Source: Mucilaginibacter_A sp964251965
Lineage (GTDB): Bacteria > Bacteroidota > Bacteroidia > Sphingobacteriales > Sphingobacteriaceae
DNA length: 64,000 bases
Assembly (NCBI GenBank): GCA_964251965.1
Contig: CAXULQ010000001.1
Location: 620,001 to 684,000 of the forward strand
Direction of reading: 5' to 3'
Each line of letters opens with the position of its first letter. Within the stretch, counting starts at the first letter, position 1. The notes under the pieces are model-generated. The model did not search any database. It worked only from the letters and a program-made list of their open reading frames with translations, and was not told the DNA's origin. Both the position numbers and the translations under genes were made by a program. Shown in pieces: positions 6,664-16,230 of the stretch.

Positions 6664-8229
6664 TTATTTAGCAAAAGCAACCGATCTTGTTTCCCGGATC
6701 ACAGTAACTTTTATCTGTCCGGGATAAGTCATTTCCGTTTGAATTCGGTTAGAAATATCAGCAGCTAAAACTTCGGCCTGGGCATCTGTAATTTTTTCAC
6801 TTTCAACAACAACGCGCAATTCACGCCCGGCTTGGATGGCAAAAGTTTTTTCTACGCCAGGATATGAAAGTGCGAGTTGCTCCAAATCTTTTAAACGTTT
6901 GATGTAACTTTCAACTACTTCTCGGCGGGCACCAGGGCGTGCACCAGAAATCGCATCACAAGCCTGGATAATCGGTGAAATCATAGAAGTCATCTCCACT
7001 TCGTCGTGGTGGGCACCAATTGCATTGCAAACTTCAGGGTTCTCTTTATATTTTTCGGCCAATTGCATCCCTAAAATTGCGTGAGGCAATTCCGGGTTGT
7101 CATCAGGTACTTTACCAATATCGTGCAACAGGCCGGCACGTTTGGCCATTTTGATGTTTAAGCCTAATTCCGCTGCCATCGTAGCGCAAAAGTTAGCGAC
7201 TTCCCGTGAGTGCTGCAACAAATTTTGCCCGTAAGAAGAACGATAACGCATACGCCCAACCATCCTGATTAATTCCGGATGCAAACCATGAATGCCCAAA
7301 TCAATCACCGTACGCTCACCGATTTCTACAATTTCTTCTTCGATTTGCTTGCGCGTTTTGGCAACCACTTCTTCAATACGTGCCGGATGGATACGTCCAT
7401 CAGTTACCAAACGGTGCATGGCCAAACGCGCAATTTCCCTTCTCACCGGGTCAAATCCAGATAAAATGATGGCTTCCGGCGTATCATCTACAATAATTTC
7501 AATCCCGGTTGCTGCTTCTAATGCACGAATATTTCTTCCTTCGCGACCAATAATCCGACCTTTAATTTCATCATTTTCAATGTTGAAAATAGATACCGTA
7601 TTTTCAATCGCACTTTCTGTTGCCGTACGCTGGATGGTTTGGATCACAATTTTCTTAGCTTCTTTTGAGGCCGTCATCTTTGCCTCGTCCACAATATCTT
7701 TAATCTGGCTCATCGCTTTGGTTCGGGCTTCTTCCCGCAAATTATCCACCAATTGATTTTTGGCTTCCTCCGCAGAAAGCCCGGCGATTGCTTCCAACTG
7801 CTGCACATGCTGCAGTTTAAGCTGCTCTACTTCTTCCTGCTTTTTTATGGCAGCATCCGTTTGTTTCTCTAAATTTTTGCGGACATTTTCCAGCTCCTGG
7901 TCTTTGCGGTTGGCATTTTCCATCTTCTGGTTTAGTGATTGTTCTTTCTGTTTTAGCGAATTTTCACGTTGGTTGATACCGTTATTTTTTGTTGTAACTT
8001 CTTGTTCGTGCTCTGCTTTAAGTTGTAAAAAACGCTCTTTTGCTTCCAGCAATTTGTTCTTTTTTAAAAGTTCTGCATTGCTTTCTGCATCTTTTAATAT
8101 TTTTTTCACTTTGGTTTGTGCCGCAACTTCCTGGCTCGAAAATAATTTACGAAGCAAATAGCGGCCGATCACAATGCCGAGCCCAATGCCCAGCAATAAT
8201 CCAATTATAATATATAGTACATCCATCAT
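6664..8229 (-). CDS. rny: ribonuclease Y
   Basis: RNase Y is a membrane-bound endoribonuclease that starts mRNA decay. The 521 residues show an N-terminal membrane segment (about 4-24, VLYIIIGLLLGIGLGIVIG), a long charged coiled coil (about 35-190), and a KH domain with GRIIGREGRNIRALE (about 225-240). The HD phosphohydrolase domain follows, with NLLQHSREV and AGLLHDIGKV (about 335-380). Length and order match the family. It is the last gene of the pheT-coiled-coil-zapA-rny run, separated from zapA by a probable 6S RNA. Two adjacent ATG codons at 8229 and 8226 could serve as start. Confidence 0.96.
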   Translation of the reverse strand: MMDVLYIIIGLLLGIGLGIVIGRYLLRKLFSSQEVAAQTKVKKILKDAESNAELLKKNKLLEAKERFLQLKAEHEQEVTTKNNGINQRENSLKQKEQSLNQKMENANRKDQELENVRKNLEKQTDAAIKKQEEVEQLKLQHVQQLEAIAGLSAEEAKNQLVDNLREEARTKAMSQIKDIVDEAKMTASKEAKKIVIQTIQRTATESAIENTVSIFNIENDEIKGRIIGREGRNIRALEAATGIEIIVDDTPEAIILSGFDPVRREIARLAMHRLVTDGRIHPARIEEVVAKTRKQIEEEIVEIGERTVIDLGIHGLHPELIRMVGRMRYRSSYGQNLLQHSREVANFCATMAAELGLNIKMAKRAGLLHDIGKVPDDNPELPHAILGMQLAEKYKENPEVCNAIGAHHDEVEMTSMISPIIQACDAISGARPGARREVVESYIKRLKDLEQLALSYPGVEKTFAIQAGRELRVVVESEKITDAQAEVLAADISNRIQTEMTYPGQIKVTVIRETRSVAFAK

Positions 8230-8262
8230 TTATAAATATTTAAGTATATGTTAAATAAAAAA

Positions 8263-8392
8263 CCGTAATCAAATTTAAATTTCCATAACAGAAACCTCAA
8301 CCCGTTTTGGCTTTAAAAGATCAACAAGATCATCTAAAAACCAGTTAATTTGTTGTGTTGCTGTAAAACCTGAAACTTAAATTTAACTACGG
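8263..8392 (-). ncRNA. ssrS: candidate 6S RNA (6S-Flavo type)
   Basis: Between zapA and rny lies a 130-nt segment whose ends pair over about 21 bases: minus-strand CCGTAGTTAAATTTAAGTTTC with GGAAATTTAAATTTGATTACGG, with G-T pairs. They enclose a largely open middle and a smaller inner stem (GATGATCTTGTTGATC). The 3' arm runs straight into TTTTTTA, so the closing stem can also end transcription. 6S RNA mimics an open promoter and binds the sigma-housekeeping RNA polymerase. In E. coli, ssrS also follows zapA. A covariance-model hit would decide; ends are approximate. Confidence 0.55.
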
Positions 8393-8423
8393 TTGCCCGT
8401 TGCTCTTTTTACAATATAAATTT

Positions 8424-8714
8424 TTACTTAGAAAAGAAATCCGACAATAAACGGTCTAACTGATAAACTTTTTCGGTAACTTCTGTATCTTCTACCATCA
8501 CCTTTTTTTCTGCTTTTAACGAGGTTGTTGCATAATGCAAAACACACATTGAAAGCAAATCCTGTTTATCTTTTACCGCATAATTTTCCTGATAGTCTTT
8601 TATCCGGTCGTTTATCAGTTTTGCTGCCCTTCTAATAATCTCCTCTTCTTCCGTGTTCACTTTTAAAGGATAAACGCGGTCTGCAATATTTATTTTGATG
8701 GAAATATCTCCCAT
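8424..8714 (-). CDS. zapA: cell division protein ZapA
   Basis: ZapA binds FtsZ and bundles its filaments at the division ring. The 96-residue protein starts MGDISIKINIADRVYPLKVN and has the family's central EEEIIRRAAKLINDRIKDYQ, followed by a helix for coiled-coil dimerisation. Length is typical. It sits 23 bases after the coiled-coil gene downstream of pheT, and upstream of the 6S-like RNA and rny, a neighbourhood I believe is common in Bacteroidota. Confidence 0.9.
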   Translation of the reverse strand: MGDISIKINIADRVYPLKVNTEEEEIIRRAAKLINDRIKDYQENYAVKDKQDLLSMCVLHYATTSLKAEKKVMVEDTEVTEKVYQLDRLLSDFFSK

Positions 8715-8737
8715 TAAGCTTGTTTCAAATTAAGTTG

Positions 8738-9028
8738 TCACTTTTTTAACAACACAATGCACTTATCAATTTCCCGCACAAATTCGTTAATTTTTTGCTT
8801 GATATCAAGGCTTTTTTCATTCGTTTCCGAAAAACTCTTGGCCAGCTTTAATACACGAAGCTTCTCTTCCAATTCTTTGTTCTTTTCTTTGCCCGCGTTC
8901 AGCGAAGTGTTCAACAATTCATTTTCTATTTTTAACAGTTCATTTTCTTCCTGCACAGCCGCGCAAAGCTCAATTATACGTTCGGTTTTTTCAACAACTT
9001 TAGTTAATTGTTCGGCAACTGCAGACAT
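8738..9028 (-). CDS. small coiled-coil protein, possible division partner of ZapA
   Basis: No domain is recognised beyond coiled coil. Residues about 8-65 have heptad character (TKVVEKTERIIELCAAVQEE, LLKIENELLNTSLNAGKEKN, KELEEKLRVLKLAKS), and the C-terminus (KQKINEFVREIDKCIVLLKK) is another amphipathic helix. The size (96 residues) and position directly before zapA suggest a ZapB-like partner, but similarity is structural only. The gene probably belongs to the pheT-zapA-rny transcript. Confidence 0.6.
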   Translation of the reverse strand: MSAVAEQLTKVVEKTERIIELCAAVQEENELLKIENELLNTSLNAGKEKNKELEEKLRVLKLAKSFSETNEKSLDIKQKINEFVREIDKCIVLLKK

Positions 9029-9104
9029 TGTTTAAAGTAAAAAGTTAAGGGTTTAAAGTTAATATTAGTTGCTAATAAAACGCAATTTAAGCAAAAGCAA
9101 TTGT

Positions 9105-11501
9105 TTACTTTCTAACTTCTGCGCCTGCTTCTTTTACCAGGTTAAAAACAATTTTTTGCATTGCTGCGTCAATTGCTTTATCAGTCAATGTTTTTTCTTC
9201 GTCCAGCAATACAAAACTTAAAGCGTAAGATTTTTTTCCTTCGGGAAGTTTATTGCCCTTGTAAACATCAAAAACACTAATTTCTTTAATCAGCTTACGT
9301 TCGCTTTTTAAAGCAGTTTGTTTTAACTGATTAAAAGTTACGACTTCATCAACGAGCAACGATAAATCCCTTTTTACCGCCGGAAACTTTGGTACTTCCT
9401 GAAAAACAATTTTATTTCGGCCGATTTGTTTCAGCATTAAATCAAAGTCAAAATCAGCATAAAAAACAGATTGGTTAACGTCTGCTTTGTGCAGTTCCTT
9501 TTTTGCCACAGCACCAAATGTTACCAAATTTTTATTTCCAAATTTGTAGGATAAGCCATAATCCAGCAAACCGTTTTCAGATTCTGCTACCGTAAAATCT
9601 TTAATTCCTGCACGCTGCAATAAAGTATCGACTGCTGCTTTTAAGTGATAAAAACTGACAGGCTGTTCTTTTTGGTTCCATTGCTCCGGCTGGTTTGATC
9701 CGCTCAAAAACAACGAAAGCTTATGTTTTTCTTCAAATTTATCCTGATACTGATGATAAACTTTTCCAAATTCATACAACTTTAGGTTTGGATATTTTCG
9801 GTTTTGATTATAAGCAATCACTTCTAAACCAGAAAATAAAAGCGTTTGCCGCATCACATCCAAATCATTGCTTAACGGATTTAAGATTTTGACAGCAGTT
9901 TCCAAATTTTCTGAATAAGCAGCTTTGGTAAGGGAATTTGCTAAAATTTCGTTAAAACCATTTGAGGCAAGCAAATTGGCAAGTGTATTTTGCACTGCAT
10001 CTTTATCCGGTTTTGCGGCATTGTTTAAAGAAGCACGGATTTGATTTGGAATTTCAATGTTGTTATAACCGTAAATCCGCAGAATTTCTTCAATTATATC
10101 CACTTCGCGCGTTACATCAACCCGGTAAGATGGAACTTCTACAGCAAGTCCTTCTTCTGTTTCCGCCGTAATTTTAATGTCTAATGCAGTGAGGATTGAT
10201 TTAATTTCCTCCGTAGAAATCGTCTTTCCAATTAAACGGTTGATGTGTTTGTATGAAATTTGTATGCTAAAAGAAGCAACCGGTGCCGGATAAAAATCTG
10301 TTATTGCCGAAGAAACAGTTCCGCCAGCCAACTCCTGGATTAACAACGTTGCATATTTTAAAGCAAAAACCGTAATTTCAGGATCAGTTCCGCGCTCATA
10401 ACGGAAAGAAGCATCAGTTTTTAAAGTATGCCGTTTAGAAGTTTTACGGATAGAAACCGAATCGAAATAAGCACTTTCCAAAAAAATATTTTTGGTTTGA
10501 TGTGTAACGCCAGAATTAATGCCACCAAAAATACCTGCAATTGTCATTGGTTCTTCGGCATTGCAAATCATTAAATCATCTGCCGATAATTTTCGGTCAA
10601 CATCATCCAGCGTTTTAAAAATGGTCCCGGCTTCGCAAGTTTTAACAATTACTTTGTTTCCTTTAATCGTATCGGCATCAAAAGCATGCATGGGTTGGCC
10701 AAGCGAATGCAAAACATAATTGGTTATATCAACAATATTATTGATGGGACGAAGGCCAATAATAATTAACTTTTGCTTCAGCCAATCCGGAGAATCCTTT
10801 ACTTCGATGCCAGAAATTGTTAGGCTTGAATAACGCGGACAAGCTTTTGCATCCTGCACTTCAACTTCAATTGGCAACGCTAAATTTTGTGTGGTAAAAG
10901 AAGCAACATCAGGCAGGACTACCTTGGTTTTTAAATATGCAGCAATATCCCGGGCAACACCTAAATGAGAGGCCGCATCAGCACGGTTTGGCGTTAGGCC
11001 GATTTCAAACAAATAATCGTCTTCCAGTTTAAAATAGGTTTTTGCCGGTGTTCCAATTGCAGCATCTTGAGCCAAAACCATAATCCCGGCATGGTCTGTT
11101 CCCAGGCCGATCTCATCTTCGGCACAAATCATTCCTTCCGAAACTTTTCCCCTGATCTTTGATTTATTAATTTTAAAAGGCTCGCCAACAGTTGGATAAA
11201 CGGTTGTACCAACAGTCGCCACTACAACTTTTTGTCCGGCTGCAACATTTGTTGCGCCGCAAACTATTTGCAATTCTTCGCCGCCGGCATCAACTTTAGT
11301 AACTTTTAAACGATCGGCATTTGGATGCTGCACACATTCTTTTACGTATCCAATTACCAATCCTTCCAATCCGCCGGGTATTGCCAATACTTTTTCAAGC
11401 GATTCTACTTCTAAGCCAGTCCCGGTTAAAATTGTTGAAATTTCTTCAGGTGTTTGCGTAATCTTGATGTATTGTTTAAGCCAGTTATACGAAATCTTCA
11501 T
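9105..11501 (-). CDS. pheT: phenylalanine-tRNA ligase beta subunit
   Basis: PheT pairs with PheS to charge tRNA-Phe. The 798 residues show the N-terminal tRNA-binding domain (about 40-150, with CVQHPNADRLKVTKVDAGG), the B3/B4 editing domain, and B5. The synthetase-like core contains the FRYERGTDPE and ILRIYGYNNIEIP segments, and the C-terminal FDX-ACB anticodon-binding domain is about 705-797 (FPAVKRDLSLLVDE). Length is normal. pheS is not adjacent in this window, so the two subunits are encoded apart. Three motif words (9126, 10269, 10896) lie in the gene in different frames. Confidence 0.97.
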   Translation of the reverse strand: MKISYNWLKQYIKITQTPEEISTILTGTGLEVESLEKVLAIPGGLEGLVIGYVKECVQHPNADRLKVTKVDAGGEELQIVCGATNVAAGQKVVVATVGTTVYPTVGEPFKINKSKIRGKVSEGMICAEDEIGLGTDHAGIMVLAQDAAIGTPAKTYFKLEDDYLFEIGLTPNRADAASHLGVARDIAAYLKTKVVLPDVASFTTQNLALPIEVEVQDAKACPRYSSLTISGIEVKDSPDWLKQKLIIIGLRPINNIVDITNYVLHSLGQPMHAFDADTIKGNKVIVKTCEAGTIFKTLDDVDRKLSADDLMICNAEEPMTIAGIFGGINSGVTHQTKNIFLESAYFDSVSIRKTSKRHTLKTDASFRYERGTDPEITVFALKYATLLIQELAGGTVSSAITDFYPAPVASFSIQISYKHINRLIGKTISTEEIKSILTALDIKITAETEEGLAVEVPSYRVDVTREVDIIEEILRIYGYNNIEIPNQIRASLNNAAKPDKDAVQNTLANLLASNGFNEILANSLTKAAYSENLETAVKILNPLSNDLDVMRQTLLFSGLEVIAYNQNRKYPNLKLYEFGKVYHQYQDKFEEKHKLSLFLSGSNQPEQWNQKEQPVSFYHLKAAVDTLLQRAGIKDFTVAESENGLLDYGLSYKFGNKNLVTFGAVAKKELHKADVNQSVFYADFDFDLMLKQIGRNKIVFQEVPKFPAVKRDLSLLVDEVVTFNQLKQTALKSERKLIKEISVFDVYKGNKLPEGKKSYALSFVLLDEEKTLTDKAIDAAMQKIVFNLVKEAGAEVRK

Positions 11502-11632
11502 GCTTTGTATTGATGAAAAAGCACAAAGATAGAAAAAGCGGTGGAAAGGGTGAAGCGAGAAAAGCTAATGGCGTATAGATAATGGCTGATCGATTATGGC
11601 AATGAACTATCAACAATAACCTACTAACCAAC

Positions 11633-12331
11633 TCACATCAGTCCTTCATCTGCAAAACTCAAATAATGGGCATCCGTAAAAATCAAATGATCTGGAATGG
11701 CAATATCGAGCAAAGTGCCTGCACTGCGCAGTTTTTTGGTTAGGTCGAGATCGGCCTGACTTGGTTTTAGATTGCCGGAAGGATGATTGTGCGCCAAAAT
11801 AATAGAGGAAGCGTGGTTTTCGATAGCAGTTTGGAAAATAATTTTTGGATCCGCTACAGTTCCTGCCTGTCCGCCTTTACTGATTAAGTGTCTCGAAAGT
11901 ATTTTGTTGGCTCGGTTTAAAAGGATGATCCAAAATTCTTCGTGGTTGAGATCGGCAAAATAACGGTGCATCAAAAGGAAAACATCTTTGCTGCTACCAA
12001 TTTTTTCCGTGGTTTGATGTTCGGTTTCTTTACGCCTTCTTCCTAATTCTAATGCGGCAATAATGGTAATGGCTTTGGCTTCGCCGATACCTTTAAATTT
12101 GGAAAGATCGTTTACAGAAGCTTTTCCTAACATGTTTAAATCACCAGAAAAATGATGCAAAATGCGTTTGCTTAAATCAACAGCAGATTCATTTACGCTG
12201 CCAGAACCAATTAAAATGGCAATCAGTTCCGCATCACTTAAAACCCTTCTGCCTTGGGCCAATAATTTTTCGCGTGGCCGGTCTTCTTCTGCCCAAGATT
12301 TAATACTGATTTTAGCTTCGTAATTTTCCAT
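11633..12331 (-). CDS. radC: RadC family JAB-domain protein
   Basis: RadC proteins were named for DNA repair, but their biochemical role is unsettled. The 232 residues have an N-terminal helix-hairpin-helix region (LSKFKGIGEAKAITIIAALE, about 76-96) and a C-terminal JAMM metal-binding domain. That domain has E132 in NHEEFW and H181-x-H183 with S185 and D194 in HNHPSGNLKPSQADLD. All metal ligands are present. It is a single gene downstream of rpsT, separated by a terminator. Confidence 0.93.
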   Translation of the reverse strand: MENYEAKISIKSWAEEDRPREKLLAQGRRVLSDAELIAILIGSGSVNESAVDLSKRILHHFSGDLNMLGKASVNDLSKFKGIGEAKAITIIAALELGRRRKETEHQTTEKIGSSKDVFLLMHRYFADLNHEEFWIILLNRANKILSRHLISKGGQAGTVADPKIIFQTAIENHASSIILAHNHPSGNLKPSQADLDLTKKLRSAGTLLDIAIPDHLIFTDAHYLSFADEGLM

Positions 12332-12377
12332 TTAGTAAAGGTGTAAATATTTAACTAAAAAGAAAATACAGGCATAA

Positions 12378-12408
12378 AAAAAGAGCACTCAAATCGAATG
12401 CTCTTTTT
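12378..12408 (-). terminator. rpsT terminator
   Basis: The perfect 10-bp stem AAAAAGAGCA/TGCTCTTTTT with an 11-nt loop follows the rpsT stop by about 29 bases, with T residues on the minus strand. Confidence 0.85.
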
Positions 12409-12436
12409 ATGATATAAAAACTGTTAAACTAATTTG

Positions 12437-12691
12437 TTATTGCAAAGCATTAACAAATTTAGAAAGTTTTGATTTATTGTTGGAAGCTTTATTTTTATGG
12501 ATCACGTTTTTCTTGGCTAAACGGTCTAACATTGAAATTACTTTCGGTAACAATTCAGCAGCTTCTGTTTTAACCGTTGTGCTTCTCAATCTTTTAATTG
12601 CATTTCTGGTTGTTTTGGCCTGATACCTGTTACGTAAGCGTTTTGCAGCGTTTGCCCTGATCCGTTTAATTGATGATTTATGATTTGCCAT
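12437..12691 (-). CDS. rpsT: small ribosomal subunit protein bS20
   Basis: The 84-residue, highly basic protein starts MANHKSSIKRIRANAAKRLR, the standard bS20 N-terminus, and ends NNKSKLSKFVNALQ. bS20 binds the 5' and 3' minor domains of 16S rRNA early in 30S assembly. It forms its own unit with a clear terminator. Confidence 0.97.
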   Translation of the reverse strand: MANHKSSIKRIRANAAKRLRNRYQAKTTRNAIKRLRSTTVKTEAAELLPKVISMLDRLAKKNVIHKNKASNNKSKLSKFVNALQ

Positions 12692-12804
12692 TTTTTAGCT
12701 TCTTGTTCTTCTGTTATTTTGAGGTTGCAAATATAGTGTGATATTTTTATATATCAAACGCTATTTTGATAAAATTTACAGTATCATTTAAGCCTCAAAA
12801 AGTC

Positions 12805-13485
12805 TTAATTATTGTTGATTACGCCGAGGTTCAACTTTAAAGAATCTGTAGCAGCGCCAATGGCACCTTTAAAATAAACTGTATAAATTTTACCGTTTTC
12901 GAATGTTTGGTTAATAGGATTTGTAAGATTTACTGCAGAAACATCGGCAGAGATAACTTTTATACTATACATGCCGGCTGTAATTTCTGTATAGCCACTA
13001 ACAGATTTATAAGGTATTGCAGAAAACAAAACCGCTGAATTAGTAAGAAAACTTACCGTTGGTGCACCAACAACTGTGTGTACAAAACGTAATTTGGCTT
13101 TACCTGGTGCCGGCGTTATCAAATTATCCTGAGTTAAAATTGTGCTTACCGTATTTGAAGACGTTAATCCACACACGAAAAGCGAATAATTTACATTACT
13201 GGCTAAGCTGACGGGTGTAGATAATAATGTGGAAGTTGAAGACTTAACTGTGCCGGTTTGGTTACCTGCAATTGCAGAAAAATAAGCGGGAGTATTACTA
13301 TAAGTTACTGGCTTTGTTGTTTTTAAGTTGCCGGACAGGTAAAAATTAATTGGCCCTGCATCTGGGCTGGCATTAATTACTTGTAATGAAGTAGTTTCTG
13401 TAATTGTGCTTTTACAAGAAGAAATTACGGTGATTGTAATTAGTGAAAAAAGGAAGCATAAAACCCGGCTATTTTTAAAACTCAT
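12805..13485 (-). CDS. DUF4397 lipoprotein (copy 1)
   Basis: This 226-residue protein has a lipoprotein signal (LFSLITITVISSCKST, Cys at about 23) and a DUF4397-like body. That body begins LQVINASPDAGPINFYLSGN and contains the recurring blocks YSLFVCGLTSS, GKAKLRFVHTVVGAPTVSFL and FENGKIYTVYFKG. The domain is common in Bacteroidota surface lipoproteins; its function is unknown to me. Two relatives lie at 15462-16175 and 16231-16929. It is divergent from the phospholipase-like gene. Confidence 0.8.
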   Translation of the reverse strand: MSFKNSRVLCFLFSLITITVISSCKSTITETTSLQVINASPDAGPINFYLSGNLKTTKPVTYSNTPAYFSAIAGNQTGTVKSSTSTLLSTPVSLASNVNYSLFVCGLTSSNTVSTILTQDNLITPAPGKAKLRFVHTVVGAPTVSFLTNSAVLFSAIPYKSVSGYTEITAGMYSIKVISADVSAVNLTNPINQTFENGKIYTVYFKGAIGAATDSLKLNLGVINNN

Positions 13486-13711
13486 AAATAAACTTGTAAA
13501 ACTGATTAGTTGTTTAAAATTATTCTGTAAAGTACAAATCTGCTTTTTTCTTTTAAGATTATACTTGCTAAGGCTTAAAAAAACAATCTAAATCATTTCT
13601 CGATTTAATTATTTAATTTTAAAGAAATATGTACTGTTTTTATCATCCTTTTTTCAACTGTATTTTCAAAAAGATGCAACCTCAGCAAAACAACCTTCAA
13701 TACAAAAATTG

Positions 13712-14674
13712 ATGAAGAAAAATATTTTTCTGTTTTGTTTATCAGCGGTATTGTTGATTTTGTGTTGCAGTTGGGGCTTTTTCGGACATAAAACCATCAA
13801 CCACTCTGCTGTTTTTATTTTGCCAAAAGGAATGATCGGCTTTTACAAAAACAACATTAATTACTTAACGGAACATGCTGTTGACCCTGATAAACGCCGT
13901 TACACAGATTCGTTAGAAGCACCTCGCCATTTTCTGGATGCCGATTATTACGGAAATTTTCCGTTTGATAGTATTCCGCAGCAATGGAACAATGCTGCCG
14001 CTAAATATTCTGCTGATACTTTAAATAAATATGGAACTGTTCCCTGGGCGATCCAACGAAATTATTACCGTTTAGTACAAGCATTTAAAGATTTAGATTC
14101 AATCAAAATCTTAAAATATTCTGCTGATTTAGGTCATTATGTTGCCGATGCGAACGTGCCTTTACACATGACGAGTAATTACAACGGACAAAAAACAAAC
14201 CAGATCGGAATCCATGCTTTTTGGGAAAGCCGTTTGCCCGAACTTTTTGCAGAGAATTATAACTTCTACACAGGAAAAGCAGTTTACATTGATGACCCTT
14301 TAAAATATGCCTGGAAAATTTGCCAAACTACTTATCAATGTTTGGATTCTGTTCTGGTGATGGAAAAGAAATTGCAATCTTTTAGGCCAGACCAGAAATA
14401 CACTTTCGTAAAAAAGAACAATAAAATTATCAGAGCTTACGCTGAGCCTTATGCTGCCGCTTACCATAATTTGTTAAACGGAATGGTGGAAAAACAAATG
14501 CGCGCTTCTATTTTAGCAGTTGGCAGTTACTGGTTTTCCGCTTGGGTTGATGCCGGGCAACCTAATTTAAAAGGTATGGCAAAACGGGAATTATCCGAAG
14601 AAGAAAAAATGAAGGAGAAGTTAGAAGAATACCATTTTCAGAATGGAAAGATTTTAGGCAGAGAGGAATTATGA
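13712..14674 (+). CDS. zinc-dependent phospholipase C / S1-P1 nuclease-like secreted protein
   Basis: The 320-residue protein starts at the ATG at 13712 (a TTG one codon earlier is unlikely). It has a signal peptide (KKNIFLFCLSAVLLILCCSW) and the metal-site pattern of the zinc PLC/P1 nuclease fold. The N-terminal W-G and WGFFGHKTINHSA are followed by APRHFLDADYY, then LGHYVADANVPLHMTSNYNG and HAFWESRLPE. The H-Y-x3-D-x4-P-x-H block is diagnostic. Members hydrolyse phospholipids or nucleic acids; the substrate here is unknown. It lies between DUF4397 and DedA genes, with no operon partner. Confidence 0.75.
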   Translation: MKKNIFLFCLSAVLLILCCSWGFFGHKTINHSAVFILPKGMIGFYKNNINYLTEHAVDPDKRRYTDSLEAPRHFLDADYYGNFPFDSIPQQWNNAAAKYSADTLNKYGTVPWAIQRNYYRLVQAFKDLDSIKILKYSADLGHYVADANVPLHMTSNYNGQKTNQIGIHAFWESRLPELFAENYNFYTGKAVYIDDPLKYAWKICQTTYQCLDSVLVMEKKLQSFRPDQKYTFVKKNNKIIRAYAEPYAAAYHNLLNGMVEKQMRASILAVGSYWFSAWVDAGQPNLKGMAKRELSEEEKMKEKLEEYHFQNGKILGREEL

Positions 14675-14743
14675 TTGAACGTGCTGTCCTTTCAAAACGA
14701 AATGGCAGCAGATTATAATACTTCTTTTATCGACCTAAAATCA

Positions 14744-15400
14744 TTAAACATTTTTGGCTACGCTTGAAGTCCGGCTTCTGATTGCTGCAAAAATTGGAGG
14801 AATAATCGATACCAAAATAATCAATATCACTACAATTGTAAAGTTTCGTTTTACAACCGGAATACCTCCAAAGAAATAACCCAAAAATAAAAACAGGATA
14901 ACCCAGGAAGCACCGCCAATTACATTGTACAAAGTGTACTTACCCAAATGCATTTTACCAACACCGGCAACAAAAGGTGCAACTGTTCTAAAAATAGGTA
15001 AAAACCGACTGAAAATCACTGCTTTACCACCATGTTTATCAAAAAAGGCTTTGGTTTTGAGATAGTAATCCAGCTTCAAAATTTTATTTTCCGGCTTAAA
15101 TACTTTTGGGCCAAAATATTTTCCCAGTTCGTAATTAGTTGTGTTTCCGGCAACAGCTGCAGCAATCAATATCAGCAATAATAAATAAATATTGAGGCCG
15201 GAATTTCCGTGGGCAACCAACGCACCAGCAGCAAACAATAAAGAATCCCCGGGTAAAAATGGCGTAACCACAAAGCCTGTTTCAGCAAAAATGATGAAGA
15301 AAAGAATGAGATAACTCCAGCCTTGATATTGCTGCGTAATTTCAATCAGGTGTTTATCAATATGTAAAATAAAATCTATTAGGGTTTTGATCAGTTCCAA
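14744..15400 (-). CDS. DedA family membrane protein
   Basis: The 218-residue protein has the DedA/SNARE-associated fold: a re-entrant region with FAETGFVVTPFLPGDSLLFA (about 39-58), then GNTTNYELGKYFGPKVF, then FSRFLPIFRTVAPFVAGVGK (about 130-149), and several transmembrane helices. The E-x-G-x5-P-x-L-P-G-E/D-type and R-F-x-P-x-R motifs are present. DedA proteins are lipid scramblase-like and include undecaprenyl phosphate flippases. The only start in reach is a TTG at 15400. It is a monocistronic minus-strand gene. Confidence 0.9.
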   Translation of the reverse strand: MELIKTLIDFILHIDKHLIEITQQYQGWSYLILFFIIFAETGFVVTPFLPGDSLLFAAGALVAHGNSGLNIYLLLLILIAAAVAGNTTNYELGKYFGPKVFKPENKILKLDYYLKTKAFFDKHGGKAVIFSRFLPIFRTVAPFVAGVGKMHLGKYTLYNVIGGASWVILFLFLGYFFGGIPVVKRNFTIVVILIILVSIIPPIFAAIRSRTSSVAKNV

Positions 15401-15461
15401 AATATGTGGTTTAGGTTTTCAAAAATAAAACTATTCGCTTAAAAGCAGTAAGATTATCCGT

Positions 15462-16175
15462 TTACTTTGTGACGGGAAGCAAGTTGGTGATCAAATTCAA
15501 TCCAAAAACAGAATTTATTGCGGTTGAACCCACCAACCCATTTGCATATAATGTATAAATTTTACCATCTGCAAGTAACTGGTTTGATAGTGTTGCCAAA
15601 TTGCTGGCTGTTCCGGTTGTGCTTGAATAAGCCTTAAATTCATAGGTACCTGCCGGAACTTCTATAAACTTGCTTACCCCTTTGTAAGCAACATTGCTAT
15701 AACCTTTTACCGCGTTAATGGTAACATCTAAAGGGCCAGAACTATAGGAAGTATTTACAAAGCGTATTTTAGCCTTGCCTATTGACGGTAGCGTTAAGGT
15801 ATCTTTGGTAAAAATGGAAGTATAACTACCATATTGGCCGGTAACAAAAACAGAATAACTACTATCCACACCTAGAGTAATGGTTGAAGGATCAAAATAC
15901 AGTGGTGTGGTTGTTGTTGCAAATGATACCTGAAAAAAGTATGTAGCGGGCGTAGTGCTTACATAACCGGACGAGCCAGGAAAAGTAATACTTGCAGAAT
16001 TTTTTATGGTATAATTTAGATAGAAATTAATAGGAGAACTGCCAGCCAAAGTGTTAATAACCTGCAATCGGGAATAATTAGTTGGGGTAACACCTGTATT
16101 ATTGCACGCAAAAAAGATCAAGCCACAACAACTAATTATCAACCCGCTAAAAAATAACCGTAGCTTTTTCATCAT
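15462..16175 (-). CDS. DUF4397 lipoprotein (copy 2)
   Basis: A 237-residue paralogue of the lipoproteins at 12805 and 16231. It has a signal with lipobox-like FSGLIISCCGLIFFACNN and the same body blocks: LQVINTLAGSSPINFYLNYT, YSVFVTGQYGS, GKAKIRFVNTSYSSGPLDVT and LADGKIYTLYANGLVG. It is rich in Ser, Thr and Tyr, as expected for an exported beta-sandwich protein. The next paralogue lies 55 bases upstream on the same strand, so the two may be co-transcribed. Confidence 0.78.
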   Translation of the reverse strand: MMKKLRLFFSGLIISCCGLIFFACNNTGVTPTNYSRLQVINTLAGSSPINFYLNYTIKNSASITFPGSSGYVSTTPATYFFQVSFATTTTPLYFDPSTITLGVDSSYSVFVTGQYGSYTSIFTKDTLTLPSIGKAKIRFVNTSYSSGPLDVTINAVKGYSNVAYKGVSKFIEVPAGTYEFKAYSSTTGTASNLATLSNQLLADGKIYTLYANGLVGSTAINSVFGLNLITNLLPVTK

Positions 16176-16230
16176 GCAAAACTACATTTTTAAATGGTTG
16201 TTGTTTTTATCAGATTATAGAATGCTTCTT

